Source: UBA7985 sp049612785 (lineage in GTDB: Bacteria > Pseudomonadota > Alphaproteobacteria > UBA7985). Taken from it: a stretch of 12,015 nucleotides of DNA. Location of the stretch: positions 1 through 12,015 of the forward strand of contig JBMZBW010000083.1 of assembly GCA_049612785.1 (NCBI GenBank), read 5' to 3'. Every line of letters starts with the position of its first letter. Position 1 is the first letter of the stretch. Below are positions 6,471-12,015 of this stretch, piece by piece. The notes beneath the pieces are model-generated. The model searched no databases. It saw only the letters and a list, made by a program, of their open reading frames with translations, and was not told the origin of the DNA. The position numbers and the translations under genes were made by a program.

Positions 6471-7415
6471 TCAGGCGAGCATCTCGGCGCAGTAGTGCGC
6501 CATGACAGCCGGTCCATCTGCGCCCAGACACAGGGTCACTGGCGCGCGGCCTTCCCAACCATCTTGCGCAGTAAAGCGGGAGACCGGCTTGGCGATCGTC
6601 TTGCCAGCGGCGAAACCGTCCGTCACCACACGGACGGACGAAGCCTGGACCTCGAACAACTCGGGCCGGACGCAGTAGATCAGCGCGCTGGGATCATGGA
6701 AGTGGCAGAACGGAAGACCCACAACGTCGCGATGAAAGGCGAAGTATTGCTCCGAAGCCCGGGCCAAGAACCGACCCTGCGAGCCACCTTCTCGCGATAG
6801 TTGATCGACCAGCGCAGGGGTCAGTTCGACGTCGTGCGTGGCGTCCAGCCCCAGCATGACCACCGGCCAAGACGCTCCGAAAACAGCGTCAGCGGCGTGC
6901 GGATCGTCAAAGACGTTGGCTTCTGCGGCTGGGGTCACGTTGCCGTTGGCGTGTGCCGCACCGCCCATGAGAACCACCCGCTTGGCCAACCCGGCGATCT
7001 CCGGCGCCCGCTGGAGCGCCAGGGCGATGTTGGTCAGGGGTCCGATGGGGACAAGCGTCACTTCACCGGGGTTGGCGCGCAGGGTTTCGATGATGAAGCT
7101 CACAGCGTCCTGCTCGATCGGCGCACCGCGAACCGCGTCTGGCGCGCAGCCGCCCAAGCCATCTTCCCCGTGCACCATGGCGGGGTGGGCTCGCTCGGGT
7201 AGGTGCAGTGGGGCCGAAGCGCCCTGCGCTACCGGACACCCCCCTGCCCCGGCCAAGTCCACCAACGCCAGAGCGTTGTGTGTGGTTTGAGTGATCGAGG
7301 CGTTGCCGTAAACCGTCGTCAGGCCAAGGACGTCAAAGGCGGGTGATTTAAGCGCATAGAAAATCGCAAAGGCGTCATCAATGCCGGGGTCGGTGTCGAT
7401 GATGATCTTTTCCAT
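6471..7415 (-). CDS. Inosine-uridine preferring nucleoside hydrolase
   Basis: The 314-aa protein belongs to the calcium-dependent IUNH family, which splits ribonucleosides into base and ribose. The N-terminal DTDPGIDDAFAI (7-18) supplies the Asp cluster (8, 13, 14) that binds calcium. TLVPIGPLTNIA (120-131) is the conserved calcium/substrate loop, and NGNVTPAAEANVFDDP (157-172) is the ribose-binding segment. HDPSA (240-244) carries His240, matching the catalytic His of IUNH enzymes, and the last calcium ligand Asp241. Length is typical. The start at ATG 7415 is supported by AAGGA 8 nt upstream. It is the first gene of a two-gene operon with ribokinase, which fixes its physiological direction as nucleoside salvage. 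Base preference (purine or pyrimidine) cannot be read from sequence; the His240 arrangement is usual in nonspecific IUNHs. Confidence 0.9.
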   Translation of the reverse strand: MEKIIIDTDPGIDDAFAIFYALKSPAFDVLGLTTVYGNASITQTTHNALALVDLAGAGGCPVAQGASAPLHLPERAHPAMVHGEDGLGGCAPDAVRGAPIEQDAVSFIIETLRANPGEVTLVPIGPLTNIALALQRAPEIAGLAKRVVLMGGAAHANGNVTPAAEANVFDDPHAADAVFGASWPVVMLGLDATHDVELTPALVDQLSREGGSQGRFLARASEQYFAFHRDVVGLPFCHFHDPSALIYCVRPELFEVQASSVRVVTDGFAAGKTIAKPVSRFTAQDGWEGRAPVTLCLGADGPAVMAHYCAEMLA

Positions 7416-7468
7416 GGCGGACGTCCTTGTGGGCAGGCGGTGCTCTCAGCCCTTGACCGTGGCACAGC

Positions 7469-7480
7469 AAAGGGCCCTTT
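7469..7480. promoter_or_regulatory. 12-bp palindrome between divergent genes, possible operator
   Basis: AAAGGGCCCTTT is a perfect palindrome in the 129-bp region separating the nucleoside hydrolase start (7415) from the hydroxyacid dehydrogenase start (7545). It could control one or both directions. I see no convincing -35/-10 pair around it. Confidence 0.25.
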
Positions 7481-7544
7481 TGAACCCGGATAAGAACGAA
7501 ACCCCTGCGTGGCGCGCGCAGACCGAAGAGGAAAGACCTACCCT

Positions 7545-8519
7545 ATGGCCCTTCGCCCCCGTGTTTTGCTGACGACCCCATGGACTGCTGATGCAACGGC
7601 CGCCATTCGGGATCACTTTGATCTCGATGTCCACGATGGCCCTTTGCCTATGCCCGAAGACGTGTGGCTCAGCGCGCTACAGACCTATGACGCCATTGCG
7701 CCCACGGTCATCGACCGGATCCCTGCGCAAGCCTATAAGGCGTCGGAAAACCGAACCAAAATGCTGGGCAACTTCGGGGTAGGCTTCAACCATGTGGACG
7801 TCGATGCCGCGCGCGCGGGTGGGCTGCTGGTCAGCAACACGCCGGGCGTACTGACCGACGCGACGGCGGATCAGGCGGTGGGATTGATGCTTGCGGCTGC
7901 CCGCGGAATCGCACTCGGCGACTGGTATATCCGGGAAGGCAACTGGAAGGGTTGGAACCCAACCGATCGGCTCGGCACCCACGTCACCGGCGCGACGCTA
8001 GGCATAATCGGCTTTGGCCGGATCGGTCAGGCGATGGCCAAGCGCTGTCACTTCGGCTTCAACATGCCGGTGGTATTCTTCAATCGCTCCAAGGTTGACC
8101 CTGAAGTCGCCAAGGCACACGGCGCGCAGCAGCTCGACAGCATCGAGGCTGTCCTCGGCGCATCAGATTTCGTCTCGCTGCACTGTCCAGGCGGGGCTGA
8201 GACTCGACACTTGATGAACGCCGAGCGCTTCGCGGCGATGAAGCCAACGGCCTTCTTGATCAACACGGCGCGGGGCGATGTGGTGGACGAGGCCGCTTTG
8301 GTAACAGCCTTGAAAGAGGGCGTGATCGCCGGGGCGGGTTTGGATGTTTTCGAGGAAGAACCCCGCGTGCACCCAGAGCTTCCCAAGCTGCTAAATTGTG
8401 TGCTGAACCCGCATTTGGGCTCAGCGACGCAATCAACACGAACGGACATGGGCCTGAAAGTGCTCGACAACCTCCGGGCATACTTCGCAGGTGAACCACT
8501 GCCCAACCGCGTGGCCTGA
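7545..8519 (+). CDS. D-2-hydroxyacid dehydrogenase, glyoxylate/hydroxypyruvate reductase-like
   Basis: The 324-aa product is an NAD(P)-dependent D-isomer-specific 2-hydroxyacid dehydrogenase of the GyaR/GhrB type. It has the substrate-loop motif MLGNFGVGFNHVDVDAA (73-89), the nucleotide-binding GIIGFGRIGQAMA (153-165), the catalytic Arg243 in NTARGDVVDE, the Glu region DVFEEEP (267-273), and His290 in NPHLGSAT. After the second Rossmann strand the sequence reads FFNRS (178-182), with Arg/Ser instead of an acidic residue, which suggests NADPH preference. The likely reaction is glyoxylate to glycolate or hydroxypyruvate to glycerate. I chose ATG 7545, preceded by GAGGAAAG and matching the family N-terminus; an in-frame GTG at 7509 would add 12 atypical residues. 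Reported glyoxylate reductases are of similar length. Exact substrate is uncertain, and phosphoglycerate dehydrogenase is less likely because there is no regulatory C-terminal domain. Confidence 0.87.
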   Translation: MALRPRVLLTTPWTADATAAIRDHFDLDVHDGPLPMPEDVWLSALQTYDAIAPTVIDRIPAQAYKASENRTKMLGNFGVGFNHVDVDAARAGGLLVSNTPGVLTDATADQAVGLMLAAARGIALGDWYIREGNWKGWNPTDRLGTHVTGATLGIIGFGRIGQAMAKRCHFGFNMPVVFFNRSKVDPEVAKAHGAQQLDSIEAVLGASDFVSLHCPGGAETRHLMNAERFAAMKPTAFLINTARGDVVDEAALVTALKEGVIAGAGLDVFEEEPRVHPELPKLLNCVLNPHLGSATQSTRTDMGLKVLDNLRAYFAGEPLPNRVA

Positions 8520-8610
8520 GCCGGGTCCAAACGGGAGGGGGCTTTCCTCGTCATCACCCGCATGTCACCCTCGGCCTGAGCCCTGCCCCTGCCCCCATCG
8601 GAGCGAAGCC

Positions 8611-9192
8611 TTGAACATTCCGACACCAGAGACCCTGTTTGACGGTCACAGCGGCCTGTTCCTCGAGGCCCTTCATGGTGTCAGCCGCTATGGAGAATAC
8701 GGGATGGGTCAATCCACCCTCGCCGTGGCGGCCAACACGTCGGCGCAAGTTCAGTCCGTGGACACGGCGTTGGCGTGGGTAGAGCGGGTGGAAACTGCAC
8801 TGGGCGTTCTGGGACTGCCTGACGGACGGGTGCGGTTGACTCATGTCGATGTTGGCCCTGTCGGCAACTGGGGCTTTCCGCTGTCTTATGACCATTCAGA
8901 TCGCTTTGCAGACTACTTCGTGGGGCCTTGGGCAAGAGGGTTCGAACCGGACTTGGTGCTGATTGATGGGCGTTTTCGCGTGGCCTGCTTCCTGACCAGC
9001 CTGCTCCACGCTCGTCCCGGCACGCGGCTCCTGTTCGACGACTACACTGAGAGGCGGTATTATCACATCGTCGAAACCTTTTTGCAGCCCGATGTGCGAA
9101 CGGAGCGTCAGGCCCTATTCCGCGTGCCCGCAGCGCTCGACCGGGCGGCCATCAGCGCCCTCCTGGATCGCTTTTCGCTGGTCATGGACTGA
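8611..9192 (+). CDS. Methyltransferase-like protein of unknown substrate
   Basis: The 193-aa protein has the layout of a Rossmann-fold class I methyltransferase. EYGMGQSTLAVA (29-40) stands where motif I would be, QSVDTALAW (48-56) where motif II supplies the acidic ribose-binding residue, and DLVLIDGRFRVAC (114-126) and LFDDYTERRYYH (141-152) follow. Motif I lacks the usual G-x-G-x-G spacing, so S-adenosylmethionine binding is not certain. I recall similar proteins annotated only as hypothetical or methyltransferase-related. The start is TTG at 8611 with GGAG 7 nt upstream; the frame extends back to 8491 but that part overlaps the preceding gene and is a low-complexity Pro-rich translation. 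It follows the hydroxyacid dehydrogenase by 91 nt on the same strand and may share its transcript, with no obvious functional link. Confidence 0.7.
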   Translation: MNIPTPETLFDGHSGLFLEALHGVSRYGEYGMGQSTLAVAANTSAQVQSVDTALAWVERVETALGVLGLPDGRVRLTHVDVGPVGNWGFPLSYDHSDRFADYFVGPWARGFEPDLVLIDGRFRVACFLTSLLHARPGTRLLFDDYTERRYYHIVETFLQPDVRTERQALFRVPAALDRAAISALLDRFSLVMD

Positions 9193-9495
9193 GCAAACGG
9201 ACAAGCGCCGCGCTTCAACGCCCGTTCGACAAACACCACGCTGAAAGACAGAACAACAAGTCGCGCACTTGTTGAAGAGAACGCACGCCACAGGACTATC
9301 CTGAATAAAGACGGAGGCGGGCTCTACAGCTAAGGATGAAAAAATACCTCGAAGGTGTCCCACTCTTCGCCTAGGCTAAGGCTCAACCTTTGATTTCAGG
9401 CGAGGCAACCATCATGCCTCTGGGGCGCGAGAAGGCTTGATTGGATTCAGGCGTCTCTTGGTCTCGGCTCTAGCATTCAAGGAGGCTCTAACCCC
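9193..9495. other. 303-bp intergenic region with a hairpin and short repeats, no gene seen
   Basis: No convincing coding sequence or promoter is visible. It contains a perfect 8-bp hairpin at 9254-9274 (CAACAAGT, loop CGCGC, ACTTGTTG) without a T-tract. It also holds two near-copies of GATT(T)CAGGCG at 9392-9402 and 9444-9453 and the 8-bp palindrome GCCTAGGC at 9369-9376. At the right end, AAGGAGG (9479-9485) is the ribosome binding site of the next gene. Confidence 0.5.
9479..9485 (+). promoter_or_regulatory. Strong ribosome binding site for the GTG-started ATP-grasp gene
   Basis: AAGGAGG is a near-perfect Shine-Dalgarno sequence 10 nt before GTG 9496 and decides that start codon; no in-frame ATG lies close by. 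Confidence 0.8.
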
Positions 9496-10932
9496 GTGAC
9501 GACGCTCTTTGAACCAACCTTCGCCGACACCAATGCACTTGGCATGTTAGGAAGCACGGTTCACTTTGAGCTGCAGTCTGCTCCCGATCTTGAGTTGCAC
9601 CCCAAGGCGGTCGATCTTTTGGACCGATTGATTGGCCCATGGCAAGAGCCTGAGATTGAAAGCAAAGTGGCAGTCCCAGCTTCTGGGCGTGCCCGGCGTC
9701 TGTTGGGTTGGATTTATCGGAGCTGCCAGCAATCAGAGTGGCCGATTTTTCAGCAGGGCGCGTTCGAGCCAGACGGAACCAGCGACTTAAATGGTCGCTA
9801 CACTTTGCCAACACGGCCGGCGTACCCAAGCCTTCCCTACTCATTTTTCCAATTCCTGCTGAAGCATACGTTGGTCAGTGACGTACAGCCTTCGCATTGG
9901 GTTTGGCTCGAAAAACAGATGGATCAGTTCCTCACGCCAATGAAAAAGGCGGGACTGACAGGGGTCAACCAGCGCATGGTGCTGCTGGAACTCTGCAAAC
10001 GGGAGCACGCGCTCGTTGAGGTTGGGCAAAACGTCTTTCAGATTGGCACAGGTCGCTCGTCACAGTTTGTGCGCGGGACGTTTACAGGAGGTACGAGCCA
10101 CACTCTCCACCTTATTCAGGCCAACAAGATCAGCACGACCGAAGTGTTACGCCTGCACGACATCCCAACGGTTGAACACAAGCGGGTTTACACGGAAAAG
10201 CAGGCTCTGGCGGCAGCCGAAGACATTGGCTACCCGGTCGTGCTCAAGCCCTTCAATGGCACACGGGGGTTTGGGGTTATTTGCGATATCAAGGACCAGA
10301 CTGAGCTTCGATGGGCCATCAAAGAGACTGAAGCCGACATCAATGACTGCTTGATTGAGAAGTTTTATGAAGGCGACTACGCGCGCGTGACGATGGTCGG
10401 GGATCGGTTCATCGAAGTTCGTCACGTAGAGATGCCCCGCGTGCTGGGAGATGGCCGCTCTACGCTCCGCGCGTTGATCGATGCCTATCTCGATAACCCT
10501 GAGAAGACTTTCCTCGACAACAAGCCCAGAACGGAGAAGCTCAAAGTCGATTTTGATCAGGCGGTGAAAGACGCTCACCTGCTTCGTGTCATAGAAGGTC
10601 AAGGACTCCATCTCGATCAGATCCCAACATCGGGTGAGAGCATTCGTATCGCCGACCGCATTTCATCGCGAAGCTGTGGTTCTCGCATCGTTTGGCATCG
10701 CCCTGATGAAATCGCACCGGCGTATCAGCCTCTTTTCGAGAATATTCAAAGCGTGTTTGGCCATACAGCTATTGGGATCGACGTTCTATGCTTTGACCCG
10801 GCAACAGCAGAACATGCCCGCATCAACGAGGTAAACTTTGGGCCCATGATCAACTGGTACCCACAACTCGTGTCCTCCTACGTCGATGCCCTTCTCGACC
10901 CGTCTTTCAGAAACGGAGACGAGCGCCTTTGA
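9496..10932 (+). CDS. Cyanophycin-synthetase-like ATP-grasp ligase lacking the Mur-ligase domain
   Basis: The 478-aa product matches the first half of cyanophycin synthetase (CphA). Residues 1 to about 165 are a poorly recognisable N-terminal domain. NVFQIGTGRSSQFVRGTFTGGTSH (179-202) resembles the CphA linker before its ATP-grasp domain. The ATP-grasp core follows: GYPVVLKPFNGTRGFGV (245-261) with Lys251, LIEKFYEGDYARV (286-298), RVLGDGRSTLRALI (315-328), GQGLHLDQIPTSGESI (368-383), Asp429, and INEVNFGPM (443-451) whose Glu445 and Asn447 fit magnesium binding. CphA is about 870-900 aa with a C-terminal Mur-ligase half; here the chain ends soon after the ATP-grasp domain, so canonical cyanophycin synthesis is unlikely. 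It should form an amide bond via an acyl-phosphate; substrates are unknown. It converges with and overlaps by 26 bp a second ATP-grasp gene. Alternatives include glutathione-synthetase-like or MysC-like ligases. Confidence 0.75.
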   Translation: MTTLFEPTFADTNALGMLGSTVHFELQSAPDLELHPKAVDLLDRLIGPWQEPEIESKVAVPASGRARRLLGWIYRSCQQSEWPIFQQGAFEPDGTSDLNGRYTLPTRPAYPSLPYSFFQFLLKHTLVSDVQPSHWVWLEKQMDQFLTPMKKAGLTGVNQRMVLLELCKREHALVEVGQNVFQIGTGRSSQFVRGTFTGGTSHTLHLIQANKISTTEVLRLHDIPTVEHKRVYTEKQALAAAEDIGYPVVLKPFNGTRGFGVICDIKDQTELRWAIKETEADINDCLIEKFYEGDYARVTMVGDRFIEVRHVEMPRVLGDGRSTLRALIDAYLDNPEKTFLDNKPRTEKLKVDFDQAVKDAHLLRVIEGQGLHLDQIPTSGESIRIADRISSRSCGSRIVWHRPDEIAPAYQPLFENIQSVFGHTAIGIDVLCFDPATAEHARINEVNFGPMINWYPQLVSSYVDALLDPSFRNGDERL

Positions 10933-11809
10933 TCAGGTGTTCGGAGATTTGCCCCAACGAATAACCCTTGAGCTCCAACTGTGTATCCAACCCACCCCGG
11001 GGAAAGCCGATGGCAGGTTGAGTGTTGAGCTCTATGACATAAAGGCCATCAGTTCCGCGCGCGTCGTCCCATCGGAAATCTACCCGCGTGAGCCCCTCAC
11101 AGCCCAGCGCCTCGTGCGCGGTCTCAGCCTGCCGACAAATCTCGGCGTGCAGGTCAGCGGGAACTTCCGCAGGCGTGACCGTTTCCTTTGGGGCCATGCC
11201 AAATTTTGATTTGTAATCCCAGATGCCGTTGCTGGTGAGCACTTCGGACACGCCCAGGGCCGCGCCGTCCAGCACCCCAACCGTTAAATCCCGTCCTTCG
11301 ATGTACTGCTCAACCAAGGTTGGCCCCTGTGCCTGTTCGAGGATTTCTTCAACTTCCGCGCTCGGCGCATTCACCCGCGCCATGCCAATCGACGACCCCT
11401 CAAAGTTTGGCTTGATGATGAGGGTTCCGGTCAGCGTAACCGACCCAGGGGAGTCGCCCGGACGATAGAGATGATCGTTGGCCACTTGCAGCCCGGAAGC
11501 CGCAAGAACCCGCTTCGCCCGATATTTGTCCATGGCGAGCGCTGACGCGAGAATGGAAGAATGGCTGTAGGGAATGCGCAGACCTTCGAGGATGCCTTGC
11601 ACGGTGCCATCCTCTCCCCACTGACCCCAGATCGTATTCAGGGCCACGTCTGGCGCACACTTCTGGAGTTTGGCGACGACATCTTTGTCAGCGTCGACAA
11701 GGGTGACTTGATAACCCAGGTCGCGAAGCGCTTTCGCGCAATTTGTTCCACTGACCAGACAGACCTCACGCTCAGACGCGATGCCACCGGTCAGAACCGC
11801 CACATGCAT
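10907..11809 (-). CDS. D-alanine-D-alanine ligase paralogue with altered substrate-site residues
   Basis: The 300-aa ATP-grasp protein aligns over its whole length with Ddl. Conserved parts are GGIASEREVCLVSG (8-21), WGEDGTVQG (64-72), ILASALAMDK (86-95), IIKPNFEGSSIGM (131-143), EGRDLTVGVL (171-180), RVDF (242-245) and ELNTQP (260-265). By alignment from memory with E. coli DdlB, Trp61 replaces His63, Phe203 replaces Tyr216, Lys200 replaces Glu213, and the stretch after ELNTQP reads AIGFPRGGL instead of carrying the Ser281-Leu282 pair that holds the second substrate. Nucleotide-binding residues look intact, so it is probably active but with changed acceptor choice, for example a hydroxy acid or another amino acid. 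It is not in a cell-division cluster, which fits an accessory role. ATG 11809 has GAGG 8 nt upstream. Its 3' end overlaps the convergent CphA-like ligase gene. A divergent true Ddl remains possible. Confidence 0.8.
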   Translation of the reverse strand: MHVAVLTGGIASEREVCLVSGTNCAKALRDLGYQVTLVDADKDVVAKLQKCAPDVALNTIWGQWGEDGTVQGILEGLRIPYSHSSILASALAMDKYRAKRVLAASGLQVANDHLYRPGDSPGSVTLTGTLIIKPNFEGSSIGMARVNAPSAEVEEILEQAQGPTLVEQYIEGRDLTVGVLDGAALGVSEVLTSNGIWDYKSKFGMAPKETVTPAEVPADLHAEICRQAETAHEALGCEGLTRVDFRWDDARGTDGLYVIELNTQPAIGFPRGGLDTQLELKGYSLGQISEHLIKGARLRF

Positions 11810-11817
11810 AGGCTTTA

Positions 11818-11821
11818 CCTC
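11818..11821 (-). promoter_or_regulatory. Ribosome binding site of the Ddl-like gene
   Basis: GAGG on the minus strand lies 8 nt before the ATG at 11809 and supports that start; no other in-frame start is near. Confidence 0.55.
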
Positions 11822-11962
11822 GATGAATCAACTGCAGTCTCTATCATTAGTGGAGAAAGTCACGGATTTCGAGGGCAAAGGCAGGCATCAACCTGGCTCA
11901 GCAGGAATAATGCTGGGCTTTGCAGTGGATCGACGATGGTAGCGTGAGGATCAAAGCGCTCT

Positions 11963-11984
11963 GCCACCCCCCGAAGGAGGTGGC
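11963..11984 (-). other. UUCG-loop hairpin overlapping the tRNA 3' end
   Basis: On the minus strand GCCACC pairs with GGUGGC and UCC with GGG around a C(UUCG)G tetraloop. The 5' arm begins with the discriminator base and CCA of the tRNA. It could act in 3' processing or as a weak terminator, but only UUU follows, some nucleotides later, so it is not a canonical intrinsic terminator. Confidence 0.45.
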
Positions 11985-12015
11985 ATCCCGTACGGGATTC
12001 GAACCCGTGTCGCCG
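11981..12015 (-). tRNA. 3' part of a tRNA, probably tRNA-Glu, cut by the window edge
   Basis: Read on the minus strand this is the end of a tRNA. It has a T-arm ACGGG/CCCGT with loop TTCGAAT, the acceptor 3' strand ACGGGAT, discriminator G73, and an encoded CCA (11983-11981). Before the T-arm, CGG followed by a 4-nt variable loop CGAC resembles E. coli tRNA-Glu (GGCGG-UAAC-AGGGG, also G73). The anticodon lies outside the window, so the amino acid identity is an inference; other G73 tRNAs with short variable loops are possible. Confidence 0.8.

Noticed and set aside
6442..6558. N-terminal extension of ribokinase to 6558
   Set aside because: It would overlap the nucleoside hydrolase 3' end, has no family similarity, and ATG 6441 has GGAGGA 7 nt upstream.
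8491..8610. N-terminal extension of the methyltransferase-like protein from ATG 8491
   Set aside because: It overlaps the end of the hydroxyacid dehydrogenase gene and is Pro/Cys-rich low complexity; TTG 8611 has a good ribosome binding site.
11877..11932. Imperfect hairpin (GCTCAGC/GCTGGGC) upstream of the Ddl-like gene as a terminator or attenuator
   Set aside because: Seven pairs with one G-U, no U-tract, and no leader peptide or riboswitch motif nearby.

Overview
The window reads as chromosomal DNA of a Gram-negative alphaproteobacterium, probably marine and Rhodobacterales- or Hyphomonadales-like. This rests on moderately high GC, a porin-type outer-membrane protein ending in Phe, a tandem glycine riboswitch, Ddl and 2-hydroxyacid dehydrogenase sequences of alphaproteobacterial type, and GTG/TTG starts with clear Shine-Dalgarno sequences. 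The lineage is inferred from family resemblance and was not tested by a search. There are no insertion sequences, CRISPR arrays or phage genes.

Layout. (1) 41-2277: a small secreted Tyr/Gly-rich protein sits 5 bp upstream of a porin-like protein. Both carry a similar Cys and GYGQT sequence pattern, and a strong intrinsic terminator follows. (2) 2273-3750, minus strand: a DadA-type FAD amino-acid dehydrogenase preceded by a complete tandem glycine riboswitch. A hairpin directly after the second aptamer contains the dadA Shine-Dalgarno sequence and start codon. (3) About 3800-5530, plus strand: an acidic cadherin-domain protein with FG-GAP-like calcium motifs, behind an AT-rich promoter region. 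(4) 7415-5563, minus strand: a two-gene ribonucleoside salvage operon, nucleoside hydrolase then ribokinase. (5) 7545-9192, plus strand: a GyaR/GhrB-like hydroxyacid dehydrogenase and a methyltransferase-like protein of unknown role. (6) 9496-11809: two ATP-grasp ligases facing each other and overlapping by 26 bp at their 3' ends. One is a cyanophycin-synthetase-like ligase without a Mur-ligase half; the other is a Ddl paralogue with substitutions at substrate-contacting positions. (7) 11981-12015: the 3' end of a tRNA, best read as tRNA-Glu, on the minus strand.

How the parts may work together. The nucleoside hydrolase and ribokinase form an obvious pathway: ribonucleoside to base plus ribose, then ribose 5-phosphate. 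The glycine-controlled DadA homologue and the hydroxyacid dehydrogenase could form a glycine to glyoxylate to glycolate route, but they are about 4 kb apart and not co-transcribed, so this is only a suggestion. The most unusual region is the ATP-grasp pair. Two amide-bond-forming enzymes lie next to each other and neither has the canonical form of its family, which suggests ribosome-independent synthesis of a small peptide or amino-acid conjugate of unknown structure.
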